A stretch of 64,000 bases of DNA from Bryobacterales bacterium (GTDB lineage: Bacteria > Acidobacteriota > Terriglobia > Bryobacterales > Bryobacteraceae): positions 1 through 64,000 of the forward strand of contig PMSX01000140.1 in the NCBI GenBank assembly GCA_003167495.1. The letters run 5' to 3'. The stretch's first letter is position 1; each line of letters opens with the position of its first letter. Under the pieces are notes generated by a model. That model worked only from the letters and a program-made list of their open reading frames with translations, searched no databases and was not told the origin of the DNA. The position numbers were made by a program, and so were the translations under genes. Positions 29,047 through 38,857 of the stretch are shown piece by piece.

Positions 29047-30426
29047 TTGTCCAGACAGCTATTCGGAACAGACGGCATTCGCGGTGTGGCTGGAGAGCCA
29101 CCCATGGATGCCCGTACGGCTCACGCCCTAGGCTTCGCCCTAGGCACTTGGGCACAGGCAGCACCAACCAAAGGTGTACCTACGGAAACGGCGGAGGTAG
29201 TGAGCGGCGCGGAGGTAGTGATCGGCATGGATACGCGCGAAAGCGGCCCTTGGCTAGCCGAGCAGGTTGCCGGTGGCTTGGCCCGCGCCGGCGTCAAAGC
29301 GCGCTTCGCCGGCATCATTACCACCCCCGGCGTCGCCTATCTCACCCGCACTGGCCCTTTTGTTGCGGGTGTCATGATCTCTGCCTCGCATAACCCTTAT
29401 CAGGACAACGGGCTAAAAGCCATCAGCCATTCTGGCTACAAGTTGCCCGACGAAGTCGAACTCCATCTAGAGAGCCTCATGACCGAATGGCTCGCTTCCG
29501 GGCAACCCGCCCAGCCGCTAAAGCTAACAGTTGATGCGTCGCTGGACAATCTCTATACGGACTATCTCGCCTCCACGGTCTCCGCCAAGTTCCCGTTGAA
29601 AATCGTGGTCGACTGCGCCAACGGGGCAGCCACCGAAGTCGCTCCGCGCTTGTTTAAACGCGTGGGCGCCTGTGTCGATTGGATTGGCGCCGCACCCAAC
29701 GGCCGCAACATCAACCTCGATTGCGGATCGTTGCATCTCGGCAATCTCCACAAACGCGTTCTCGAGACGCACGCCGATCTTGGCATTGCTTTCGACGGTG
29801 ACGCGGACCGCGCACTGTTCGTTTCAGGCGCGGGCAAGATTGTCGATGGTGACGCCGTTCTATTTCTCACCGGCGTCAGCTTAAAGGAATCCGGTCATCT
29901 TCCGGGTGATGTTGTCGTGGCAACCGTGATGTCGAACCTTGGCCTCGAAAAGGCGCTTGGCTCGCACGGTATCGAAATGTTGCGTACGCCCGTGGGCGAC
30001 AAATACGTTCTGGAGGAGATGTTGAGGCGTGGCGCAGCCATCGGTGGCGAGCAGTCTGGCCACGTGATCTTTTTGAAGTACGCCACCACTGGCGACGGTC
30101 TTCTGACCGCTCTGCGCGTCCTTGAAATCATTCACACATCCGGCAGGACACTCGACAACCTGATTGCGGAAATAAAGACCTTTCCGCAAAAACTGGTCAA
30201 CGTGCGCGTGAAAACCAAACGGCCGCTGAGCGATTTGTCTTCTGTACAAGCGGAGATTCTGGCAGCGGAAAAGGCATTCGGCGGAAGTGGCAGAGTAGTG
30301 GTGCGCTTTTCGGGCACTGAGCCGCTAGCGCGCGTCATGATTGAGGCTAAGACGAATGAAGAGGTAGATGAATGGACCGGAAGAATCGCCAATGCGATTC
30401 AGGCGGAGTTGGGAACGGCACCGTAA
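29047..30426 (+). CDS. glmM: Phosphoglucosamine mutase
   Basis: RQLFGTDGIRGVAGEPP, VMISASHNPYQDNGLK, FDGDADRALFV, VVRFSGTEPLARVMIE; TTG start. Confidence 0.96.
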   Translation: MSRQLFGTDGIRGVAGEPPMDARTAHALGFALGTWAQAAPTKGVPTETAEVVSGAEVVIGMDTRESGPWLAEQVAGGLARAGVKARFAGIITTPGVAYLTRTGPFVAGVMISASHNPYQDNGLKAISHSGYKLPDEVELHLESLMTEWLASGQPAQPLKLTVDASLDNLYTDYLASTVSAKFPLKIVVDCANGAATEVAPRLFKRVGACVDWIGAAPNGRNINLDCGSLHLGNLHKRVLETHADLGIAFDGDADRALFVSGAGKIVDGDAVLFLTGVSLKESGHLPGDVVVATVMSNLGLEKALGSHGIEMLRTPVGDKYVLEEMLRRGAAIGGEQSGHVIFLKYATTGDGLLTALRVLEIIHTSGRTLDNLIAEIKTFPQKLVNVRVKTKRPLSDLSSVQAEILAAEKAFGGSGRVVVRFSGTEPLARVMIEAKTNEEVDEWTGRIANAIQAELGTAP

Positions 30427-30481
30427 GTCGGCATGGGCAGCGCACCCGCCGCCCATGCCGTGACTCGTTGCGTGGATGCCT

Positions 30482-30685
30482 TTACGCCAGGGCTACTTGT
30501 TCAGCCTGCAGACCCTTGGGTCCATTCTTCACGACAAATGAAACCCGCGCGCCTTCATCCAAACTCCGGTAGCCGGCTGATTCGATCGCGGAGAAATGGA
30601 CGAATACGTCCTCTCCATTCTCACGCGCGATGAATCCGAAGCCTTTGGCAGCGTTAAACCACTTCACAGTTCCAGTTTCTTTCAC
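30482..30685 (-). CDS. Cold-shock protein (CspA family)
   Basis: [31 protein letters not shown]. Confidence 0.96.
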   Translation of the reverse strand: MKETGTVKWFNAAKGFGFIARENGEDVFVHFSAIESAGYRSLDEGARVSFVVKNGPKGLQAEQVALA

Positions 30686-30843
30686 AAATTCTCTCTTTCT
30701 GCTACTGACACCTTACAAATCAATTGAGAAAATCGAGAACTGCTTACCCTGAAAGGCACGCCGTACCAAGCGAATTCAAATGACCTGAGGAATGTTCGAG
30801 CCTCTCCACAATAAACTGAAGTTAGCACGTTTGTCAAATAGCA

Positions 30844-31059
30844 CTAGGCTGCGAACCCACCCGCCGCGTCCGCCTGGTCTGCGTCGCCTCCCGATGCTCC
30901 CTCGCCAGATTCCGTCTCAATCAAATTGTCGGCGTCTGTGTCTGTCCCAGGAGGCGCATTCTTTCGGGCGAGCCGTCTGGCCATCTTTTCTTCCTGCTTC
31001 TCTTTTCGTTGTTGTTCTTTCTGACGTTTTTTGAACGTTTGTGGTCCACGACCCGGCAT
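30844..31059 (-). CDS. Small charged hypothetical protein
   Basis: MPGRGPQTFKKRQKEQQRKEKQEEKMARRLARKN with a good RBS (AAAAAGGAGCAAGCATATG). Confidence 0.65.
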   Translation of the reverse strand: MPGRGPQTFKKRQKEQQRKEKQEEKMARRLARKNAPPGTDTDADNLIETESGEGASGGDADQADAAGGFAA

Positions 31060-31084
31060 ATGCTTGCTCCTTTTTAAATGCAAA

Positions 31085-31121
31085 ACCGTCCACCCAGACT
31101 GGTAATATCCGGGCAGACGGT
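31085..31121 (-). terminator. Hairpin with T-tract between the RRM gene and the small basic-protein gene (terminator or attenuator)
   Basis: Minus strand ACCGTCTGCCC...GGGTGGACGGT (11 bp with two wobbles) followed by TTTTGCATTT. Confidence 0.55.
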
Positions 31122-31166
31122 CCGCTTAAGACGTTTTACACGGCTTACGCCGCTGAATCGGCGAAT

Positions 31167-31505
31167 TTACCAGCGCTGTCCCCGTCCACCGCCGCCGCCA
31201 CGATTGCCGCCGCCACCTTCCCGGCGTCCACCGCCGTATCCGCCACCACCGCCGCCCGCAGGCTTCGGTCTGGCTTCGTTGACGTTCAGTGCTCGACCGT
31301 TGAGTTCCGCACCGTTCAGATGAGTAATGGCTGCCTGCGCAGCTTGCGAATCCGACATTTCGACGAATGCGAAACCGCGCGGCTGGCCGGTATCACGATC
31401 CGTAACGATATTTACACGCTCCACACCGCCGTAAGCGGCAAATGCGGCGTGCAGGTCATCCTGCGTAGTTTGATAACTGAGATTTCCGACAAATATGTTG
31501 GTCAC
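31167..31505 (-). CDS. RRM-domain RNA-binding protein with glycine-rich tail
   Basis: NIFVGNLSYQTTQDDL, RGFAFVEM; Gly/Arg-rich C-terminus. Confidence 0.96.
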   Translation of the reverse strand: MTNIFVGNLSYQTTQDDLHAAFAAYGGVERVNIVTDRDTGQPRGFAFVEMSDSQAAQAAITHLNGAELNGRALNVNEARPKPAGGGGGGYGGGRREGGGGNRGGGGGRGQRW

Positions 31506-31742
31506 AGTTTTGGTCCTTTTGATTGAAAATTATCTTTGTCAGACAGCTCTGAAACCAACTTAAACAAGAAGGAGAGGTCAGCGGCCAGATGGCACTCGAT
31601 GGTTAATACGGATGCGCGCAAAGACACCTTAAGTCTACCAGATTTTAAGGGAGTGTCCATCGACTTGTTTGTAGGGCGGCGCCGTGCGCGGCCGCTGATC
31701 ATGCTGGAGACGCCAAAGGCGATTAGCCGGGCCCAAGCCGCT

Positions 31743-32900
31743 TTACTGCTTTGCCCCTTTGCCTTGCAGCGCTCCAGACGCGGCCAGCAGGCTGGCAACG
31801 ATGCCCCGCAAGTCGAGCCGCTCGCGTGCCCGTTCGAGGGCCGCCTTTCCCAACTGCGTCCGCAAGGCTGTATCTTTCGCCAATCGAACGATTCGGTCTG
31901 CCACTTGAGCCGGATCGTTCGGCGGCACCACATAACCGGTTACTCCATCTTCCACCGCTTCCGGAATCCCTCCTACCAGCGTGCCAATCACCGGTTTTCC
32001 ATGGGCCATGGCTTCCACAATCGAAAACGCAAACGCTTCCTGCCAGCGAGAGAGTTGGCAAATCAAATCCGATGCGGCATATAATCCCTCGCCTAGCGGG
32101 TCGTCGACAAGCCCGGTAAAAGTAACAGCGTTTTCAACCCCCAGTTCCTTGCACAATTTCATATACTCATCGCGGCACGGTCCGTCGCCCGCAATTAGAA
32201 AATGCAGCCGGTTTTCTTGCGGCAACGCTAAAGCGGCGGCACGAATCAACACGTCTAAACCTTTATCGGGTGTCAGCCAGCTAACCTGCGATACCAGAAT
32301 CTTTTCCGGAGAGATGCCAAACCGCTGGCGGAATTGCAGTCCGAGCGCAGCATTGCCCGTGCGTTGCAGGTCAATCCCGTTGTAGAGCGTCGTCAAACGC
32401 TCTGGTGGAACATAGCCTCGAACCGCATTGTCCCTGCGCACATAATCGCTCACGCAAAAAACTTGCTTGTAAGGCGCCGCCAAAAATCGGCCCACCAGGC
32501 GTTTCGGGCCCGTAGCCGCGCGTGGCACGCTTCCTTGGGGACGCGAAGACTGATCGGTGAAAAAAACCGCCTTTGCTCCGCCCAATCGGCTGCCCCATGC
32601 CATTGGAGAAAGAAACGACGTGAAACTCAGGTACACATACTCCGCCTTCGTTTTGCGGACCATGGAGAATAGTGCTTTCGCCCCGGCAAAACCGGTGTCG
32701 AGCAGCAGCGGATCTATGACAACATCCGCGCCACTCGCTTCAAAAAACTTCGCCACTAACTCCGTCGGTCCTTCCGGAAAGGCCAGGATACTGCGCCATC
32801 CAATCGCACGCAGCGAACGCGAAAATTCGGCGCCAAGCATCTCCAAGCCGCCAATCCGCCGAGGCGCACCCCCTATAACTGTAAGAACACTATTGGCCAT
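31743..32900 (-). CDS. Glycosyltransferase family 4
   Basis: LVSQVSWLTPDKGLDVLIRA, IAGDGPCRDEYMKL, SIVEAMAHGKPVIGTLVGGIPEAVEDG. Confidence 0.92.
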   Translation of the reverse strand: MANSVLTVIGGAPRRIGGLEMLGAEFSRSLRAIGWRSILAFPEGPTELVAKFFEASGADVVIDPLLLDTGFAGAKALFSMVRKTKAEYVYLSFTSFLSPMAWGSRLGGAKAVFFTDQSSRPQGSVPRAATGPKRLVGRFLAAPYKQVFCVSDYVRRDNAVRGYVPPERLTTLYNGIDLQRTGNAALGLQFRQRFGISPEKILVSQVSWLTPDKGLDVLIRAAALALPQENRLHFLIAGDGPCRDEYMKLCKELGVENAVTFTGLVDDPLGEGLYAASDLICQLSRWQEAFAFSIVEAMAHGKPVIGTLVGGIPEAVEDGVTGYVVPPNDPAQVADRIVRLAKDTALRTQLGKAALERARERLDLRGIVASLLAASGALQGKGAKQ

Positions 32901-33693
32901 CTACCCGCTCAAATCTCGACATCTGATCTAGCAATTGTTAGAATTCCACCTCGATCAAAGTACGCGACAAAACCCCGACTCCCACACCACAAAGGACGCG
33001 CTAATATCCAGCCTGCCGACACTTTGTCCTAAGACCTATTGCACATCACAGGTCCAGGCGATGTAGGCATTCTAGGAGTGTGGATCGCCCACTGTTCAGG
33101 TTCTGTCGTCGGCCACTTCTGGGCACACCCACGTGCATTATACTCCCGCGCCCTTGTTATCGATGCCAAGCACCGCTGTACCGCTCGAAGGCCCTCGTTG
33201 CGAGTTCATAGAGCCTGCTCGATTAAGACGTATCGCACAACGGCGGACTTGCTGACGGGCAATTATGGCGCGCCAAGCGCAGAAGTCCGAACGTAGCGGG
33301 TACGTCAGGCTGAGCCACGACCGCAGGGGAGTGCAACGCCAGCCGCTGTGCTTGCTCCACTTTTGTGCCGCGCAGCAAACCTTGGAACCCGAGTCTTTTC
33401 AGCATGGTCACGACCGCCGGCAGCCCTCCGTAAGTCAGATGCCGGCCCAGCGAAATCGTAATGCGTGGAAGCCCAATTTCGCAAGGCTCCCTCCCACCCT
33501 TGCAACCCCTTGCCTAGCTGGCTTATTCTCGTTACACTCACTATTGTTATTCGCCCTTCGGGTAGTCCTCAGAATGAGTCTGTGAAGCGTCAACTTCGCA
33601 TCTCCACCTGCTTTAACGCAGGATTCTCAGGGTCCCAAACGGTTGTCAGACCCATGCATCGCCAAGATCGTCTGCTAGGTCAGGTACCACACC

Positions 33694-34485
33694 ATGAACT
33701 ATTTGAAACCTCTACAGAACGCGATCCCGAGACAAGCGAGGTGGGAGTTGCGATATTTCTTCCCGCGAGCTATCGTCTCTACTTTGGTAAAACGGCGTCC
33801 GGGAGTTTCCATGTTTGGAGCCGCTACCGGGTCGCCGCTTGCCCGGCAACTGGCCCACGTCAACGCGTTCGGACCGACGCAGATGTGCCGAGTCATGACG
33901 CAGTTTGGCAGCGACAAGGGTCAAGGATGGCATAACTACACAACCGTTTACTCCGCGCTGTTAGGCAATCTCCGGAACAGGCCGCTGCGCATTTTTGAAA
34001 TCGGCTTGGGCACAAATAATACCGATCTTATTTCGAACATGGGGGTGCATGGTCGCCCTGGGGCATCGCTGCGTGGATGGCGTGAACTTTTTCCGCAAGC
34101 AGCCGTCTACGGAGCTGACATTGACCGTGATGTTTTGTTCGAGGAAGAGAGCATTAAGACTTTCTACTGCGATCAACTTAGTCAAGATGCGATTCGCAGC
34201 ATGTGGTCGCAGCCGGATTTGCGGGACGCGATGGACGTCATTATTGACGATGGGCGACACACTTTTGAGGCCAACACCTCCTTCCTGGAGGGATCTTTAC
34301 AGCGACTTAAGCCCGGTGGTTTTTATTTCGTTGAGGACATAGCAACCGCAAGCCTTCCACGTTGGCGAAATTGTTTGCCTACCTATTCTCAAAAATATCC
34401 GACTTATGAATTCGCTTTGGTCGAGTTGCCGAACGACGCGAATGATGGCGATAATAACATGCTTGTGATTCGCAGCCGCGAGTAA
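33694..34485 (+). CDS. Class I SAM-dependent methyltransferase
   Basis: RIFEIGLGTNN, VYGADIDRDVLF, VIIDDGRHTFEAN, LKPGGFYFVEDI. Confidence 0.82.
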   Translation: MNYLKPLQNAIPRQARWELRYFFPRAIVSTLVKRRPGVSMFGAATGSPLARQLAHVNAFGPTQMCRVMTQFGSDKGQGWHNYTTVYSALLGNLRNRPLRIFEIGLGTNNTDLISNMGVHGRPGASLRGWRELFPQAAVYGADIDRDVLFEEESIKTFYCDQLSQDAIRSMWSQPDLRDAMDVIIDDGRHTFEANTSFLEGSLQRLKPGGFYFVEDIATASLPRWRNCLPTYSQKYPTYEFALVELPNDANDGDNNMLVIRSRE

Positions 34486-34564
34486 CCAATGGCCGGGCGC
34501 CGGTTCTCGCCTGGCCGCGTTTCGAATTTCGCGACTAATCTGAAACCCGGCCCATGTCGAAACC

Positions 34565-34588
34565 GAGCGGGAAGCGTCAGCGACCTAG
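34565..34588. repeat. 24-nt dispersed repeat, copy 1
   Basis: gagcgggaagcgtcagcgacctag; 22/24 identical to 38691-38714. Confidence 0.6.
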
Positions 34589-35275
34589 GCTAGTTCGTCA
34601 TGCCGCTTCCAAATTCCTCTATCTCTCCCACCTTCAGTCACCTAGCGGCAGGCCCCACTTTTCCGACCGCATCACCCATATCGAGCGCACTCTAACCTCG
34701 AATCAAAACGGCACTATACGGCTAAAGCGATGGCCATTTAGCCGCGCCACATTCGGCGCCAACACCCGGCAAAAACGAATCGGCCATCCCGCCGAAAACG
34801 GGACTTTTTACCGCGCCTGCCTATATATTTTAAGAGACGGTAAAAAGCCCTCATCCTACGCCCTTTTCTCAACCGGCAAAAATCGCGGCAAAAGCTGTCG
34901 GGGCAGTTGTGCCGCGGCGCCATGCAGTGCTCTGTTACTTTCGCCCGCGTTCTCACCGCCCCCTTCCGCCGTTCACAACTCTTGCAAAATCTATATTCGC
35001 CTTTAAATCATCAACTTACCCAAGAATTTCTAATCGCGCCGCACGCCCGCGAGCCAAACTCTTGCCAGAAGCGACGCTTCGTCCGACATTCGGCGGCACT
35101 TGGCGCGCTAGTTAACAAAAGGAACCTAAGTTTTGTGAATAAATACCGATCCTCGAAAGGAAATGCCGGCCAAGCACTGGCTCGCCAAATCTTTTCTTTT
35201 TTTTGCACCGCGCCAAAGAATTATCATTCTGGGTATAATTCCGTTCAACGCGCCCTCGACCGTGGGGCAGGACCA

Positions 35276-38200
35276 TTGGCGCTCGCCGCCATCGCCGGCA
35301 ACAGTTATGATTGGTGCCGCCAGATCAAAGTCAAACTTATTTCTTTGTTCTTATTCTGTGTCGTTGCCGCGTGCGGCAGCGGAACTTGTTCGTCCGTGGG
35401 GGTGGACAACATCACTCAGTATGGGGCACGAGTTACATGGCAAGTGACCTCCGCCCAGCCTCCCACGCTCCAATATCACGAGCTAATCTGGTTGCCTACT
35501 GCCACCTACGTCTCAAATGGCAACTCCTTCGGCAGCAGTCCGAATGTAGTGGGACTAAACTCTTTGAGTGAAGCGTCAAACACTAACTTGGCCGGGATCA
35601 TCTTCAACGCGCCAGCGGCGACAAGCATTACCTATTCACCAATCAGCAGCGACACCACCGCAACGACGGCAGGCGGCGTGTACTCGTCAACGAACGCTTG
35701 CAGCAACGTCGTAGGATCATTCACCACCGGGGCGGCGCAGACCTTTAGCCAGATTCATCCCACTGGACCCAGCATCTTCACGCCTCCCACGAGCTTTGCC
35801 ATCACTGGCACAACCTGGACGGAGGGGAGCAATTGTGGCACTGGCACGCCATCGGGGGCGACGATGATGGACTGCATCAACGCAGCTAACAGTGGATCTC
35901 CCACGGATGGAGTGCTTCTGGCGAACGCTAACCATGTATGTACGAATGGCCAATGCGTCATGCCCTCACCAACAGAACCGAGCAGCACTTTTACGCAGTT
36001 CGGTATAGTCACTTCTTCGCCTGCGGTATTTGAAACTACTGACAGTACGATCCCTTTCACAAATGGGCAGGCGGTAACGCTAAATTCGACAAATGCCCTG
36101 CCCAATCCACTTGTACCAGGGCCAGCTGGAAATTCGAGTCAAGATGCAGTTTATTATGTATGCACCACATCCTGCAGTCAAACCGGGAATGACTTCCAAC
36201 TGAAGGATTACACCAACACGTTGGTGAGCACTCTCGCGACAACTGGATCTGGGACGTTTTATATTCAAGCTTGGCCCCCCCCCAGCACCTACCACATAAT
36301 CGATGTGCAAACTTCTTCGTCGCTGCTGCCTCCTAACGGTGTGCGGCTCGACCCAGCTGCTTACGGTTCAGCGCTGGCTACGGTGACGTTTGATAATGCC
36401 TCACTGGAGTGCTATTTAATGGTTGGCAATTGGATCTGGCGGCATACGCAGTTTGTTCCACAGGCGACGGGCAGCATAGCCGACCCGAAAGGCGTACCCG
36501 CGTTGATTCAATTCGATACTGGCGGCACATCGGGAGGAGTGAACAACTTTGTTTTCGACCAGGATTGGTTCAACGGCCCAACGAGACCAGACCGAGAGCA
36601 GACGGAGTTGCTGTATGTAAGCGGGGCGAACTTTGCTATCCAAAACAGCGCTATCACCAATGCCCAGAATTGGACGCCGGTGACGATGTCCACACTAACA
36701 GTTAGCGGATCGGTAGTGACCATGGGTGCTGGTGAAGACTATTATCAGGGGCATAACTGTTCTATTGCTTCCAGCTTGAGTGCAACCTTCGGCGGTAGCG
36801 GAGCGGTGAACTTTTACTTTGACCAGAGTTGCAATCCGACGATTGCACCAGGCGCGGGCGTAACGGTGAGTAGTGCGACTGGCTGGACAGTACTCTCGGC
36901 TGCGAGCGTAACAGCCGGCACCTTCCCTGTGGACAGTAATTCCCGGTGGAGCGTTTATCCCGTAGGATTTGCGACCGTCACGAGCGGGTCTGTTAGCATA
37001 ACGGATGTCAATTCAGCAGCCTCCTTGAGCCAATTACCGGGAGTGCAATTTTATGATTGCAACGGTGCGGTTTACGGATCGGCAGAGTCGGGCGCGACGA
37101 CAACCGCGCAAGGATGCACGTCCCAAGAAATATACATAGCCGCACCTCCCGGACCGTATTCGTTCGTGAATAACAGTTGGGACGGCGGCGGGATCGAAGG
37201 GCCATATTTCAACGCGACCGTCGACAACGGTTGCCCCAATAGCGGTTCGTGCCCTGCCATCCCTTCACAACCGCACGACGTCTATATGCATCGAAATACC
37301 TACACCCTACATAAAGACTGGGTGCCGTCGTTAGGAGCCCCCTGGGACTACGGGTGGATGAGCAACCGTAACGGCCCTGAGTTCAAAGGTGTCCAAAGGG
37401 TGCTGATCGATGGCGAGGTCTTCAATACGATGATATCCGATATCGATCCCGGTGGTCCATGCTTGGGAATAAGTAACCTAACAGGCGGGTGGGCCGAACA
37501 ACAGGCAAGTGACGTGGAAATCGGTAATAGCACATTTCTAAATTGCGGGGAAGGGCTTAACTTAGTTGGATCATATAACACCACTCCGGCAAATGCTGTG
37601 CCACAAAGAATCTGGCTTCATAACAATCTAGGCGAGTTTAGCTTAAACCCGGATACACTATTTTCCGTAGGTCAGTTATACCCGAACGGGTCGCTGATTA
37701 CCGGATCGAACACTTTGTTTGACATCATATTTGAACATAATACGTGGTTGGGTCGCGGCGGGGGTATCCCGGCGATTTTCGCACTCGGCGGTGGACCTTG
37801 TATGGGCTGTGTGCTGCAAAACAACGTCGTAGATATTACGGGGGCAACCGGCGGCACAGCTTATGCCGACATTTTCTACGGTTCCGCGCCGGGCCCCGCG
37901 CTTGTTCCCGCTATTGCGAGTAGCGGCAATGCCCTGATCGCGGATACGCTCTCAACGTTCGCAAGCAACGTCTTTGTGCCGACGTGGACGGATTACAATT
38001 CGGGAAGCCCGGTTAGCTGGACGAGCGGTCAACTTGCGGCTTATGAGAGTGCATGGGCGGCCGGTGTAACGTTTCAGTCCGGGTCCACCTTTACAGCCAC
38101 AGCGAGCGGTGTTGGCTGGTTCAACGTCAATCCAATGCAGAGCGCGAACAGTAATTTCCGGCTTAAGAGCGCATCTCCCTATATTTCCGGCGCTCATGCT

Positions 38201-38524
38201 TCCACCGATGGCCTTGACGTCGGCGCGGATATCGATCAGCTTGAATCGCACCAGGGCAAGGTCTCGAACGTCCACACATACGGCACCACCAGTTCATCCA
38301 CCACCGTCGGATTCTTAGCGCCGGATTCGTTCGGTTGCACGGTTGACTATGGACCTTCTCCGTTCTGGACTGGAAGCGGAACTTGGACGCGTCTAGCCAA
38401 TGCTGGCGGGCAGCGTGTCCAGAATGTCAGCCTCACCGCGCTGAACCCGAGCGCGCTCTACTACTATCGCGTCAACTGTTCCGTCTATCAGCCGACCGGA
38501 ACCTTCACCACTCTCGCGCCGTAG
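35276..38524 (+). CDS. Large secreted protein (probable beta-helix, C-terminal Fn3-like domain)
   Basis: N-terminal LISLFLFCVVAACGSG lipobox/signal-like segment, Gly/Ser/Thr-rich body, C-terminal VQNVSLTALNPSALYYYRVNCSVYQPTGTFTTLAP. Start uncertain (possible TTG). Confidence 0.65.
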   Translation: MALAAIAGNSYDWCRQIKVKLISLFLFCVVAACGSGTCSSVGVDNITQYGARVTWQVTSAQPPTLQYHELIWLPTATYVSNGNSFGSSPNVVGLNSLSEASNTNLAGIIFNAPAATSITYSPISSDTTATTAGGVYSSTNACSNVVGSFTTGAAQTFSQIHPTGPSIFTPPTSFAITGTTWTEGSNCGTGTPSGATMMDCINAANSGSPTDGVLLANANHVCTNGQCVMPSPTEPSSTFTQFGIVTSSPAVFETTDSTIPFTNGQAVTLNSTNALPNPLVPGPAGNSSQDAVYYVCTTSCSQTGNDFQLKDYTNTLVSTLATTGSGTFYIQAWPPPSTYHIIDVQTSSSLLPPNGVRLDPAAYGSALATVTFDNASLECYLMVGNWIWRHTQFVPQATGSIADPKGVPALIQFDTGGTSGGVNNFVFDQDWFNGPTRPDREQTELLYVSGANFAIQNSAITNAQNWTPVTMSTLTVSGSVVTMGAGEDYYQGHNCSIASSLSATFGGSGAVNFYFDQSCNPTIAPGAGVTVSSATGWTVLSAASVTAGTFPVDSNSRWSVYPVGFATVTSGSVSITDVNSAASLSQLPGVQFYDCNGAVYGSAESGATTTAQGCTSQEIYIAAPPGPYSFVNNSWDGGGIEGPYFNATVDNGCPNSGSCPAIPSQPHDVYMHRNTYTLHKDWVPSLGAPWDYGWMSNRNGPEFKGVQRVLIDGEVFNTMISDIDPGGPCLGISNLTGGWAEQQASDVEIGNSTFLNCGEGLNLVGSYNTTPANAVPQRIWLHNNLGEFSLNPDTLFSVGQLYPNGSLITGSNTLFDIIFEHNTWLGRGGGIPAIFALGGGPCMGCVLQNNVVDITGATGGTAYADIFYGSAPGPALVPAIASSGNALIADTLSTFASNVFVPTWTDYNSGSPVSWTSGQLAAYESAWAAGVTFQSGSTFTATASGVGWFNVNPMQSANSNFRLKSASPYISGAHASTDGLDVGADIDQLESHQGKVSNVHTYGTTSSSTTVGFLAPDSFGCTVDYGPSPFWTGSGTWTRLANAGGQRVQNVSLTALNPSALYYYRVNCSVYQPTGTFTTLAP

Positions 38525-38535
38525 AAACCCTTACT

Positions 38536-38637
38536 GAAAAAAAGGGGGGACACTCGGGCCCCTGAGAGAGCTACCTGGCAGACCAGCCCGGCAGGCGTGT
38601 CCCCTCTTTTTCGCTGCCCACCGGAGAGCGTTTTTCA
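38536..38637. repeat. ~100-nt hairpin-rich element, copy A
   Basis: Outer arms aaaaaggggggacac / gtgtcccctcttttt (15 bp, one wobble); homologous to 38858-38958. Confidence 0.85.
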
Positions 38638-38680
38638 ACGGAGTTCCCATGGGCCTGCGGCCCACCCATGATGATGAAAT
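38631..38680. repeat. REP-like palindromic repeat R1
   Basis: ttcaacggagttcccaTGGGCCtgcGGCCCAcccatgatgatgaa. Confidence 0.8.
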
Positions 38681-38690
38681 CGCCGAATCG

Positions 38691-38714
38691 GAGCCGGAAG
38701 CGTGAGCGACCTAG
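38691..38714. repeat. 24-nt dispersed repeat, copy 2
   Basis: gagccggaagcgtgagcgacctag; 22/24 identical to 34565-34588. Confidence 0.6.
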
Positions 38715-38720
38715 CTTGGT

Positions 38721-38770
38721 ATTTTCAACGGAGTTCCCATGGGCGTGCCGCCCACCAATGATGGTGAAGA
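38721..38770. repeat. REP-like palindromic repeat R2
   Basis: ttcaacggagttcccaTGGGCGtgcCGCCCAccaatgatggtgaa. Confidence 0.8.
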
Positions 38771-38808
38771 CGCGCCAGCGGCGAATGCATGGCGAATTTC
38801 GGGAGGCG

Positions 38809-38856
38809 TCTTCAACGGAGTATCCATGGGCCTTCGGCCCAGCGATGATGATGAAA
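38809..38856. repeat. REP-like palindromic repeat R3
   Basis: ttcaacggagtatccaTGGGCCttcGGCCCAgcgatgatgatgaa. Confidence 0.8.
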
Positions 38857-38857
38857 A

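Noticed and set aside
31180-31270. CCGCCACC-type tandem repeats as a regulatory element
   Set aside because: Explained by the glycine-rich tail of the RRM protein on the opposite strand.
31502-31933. 143-aa minus-strand ORF overlapping the GT4 3' end
   Set aside because: Out-of-frame overlap with the glycosyltransferase and no motif support.
34490-34525. Terminator after the SAM methyltransferase gene
   Set aside because: A gccgggcg/cgcctggc stem is present but has one wobble and no T-tract, so not called.
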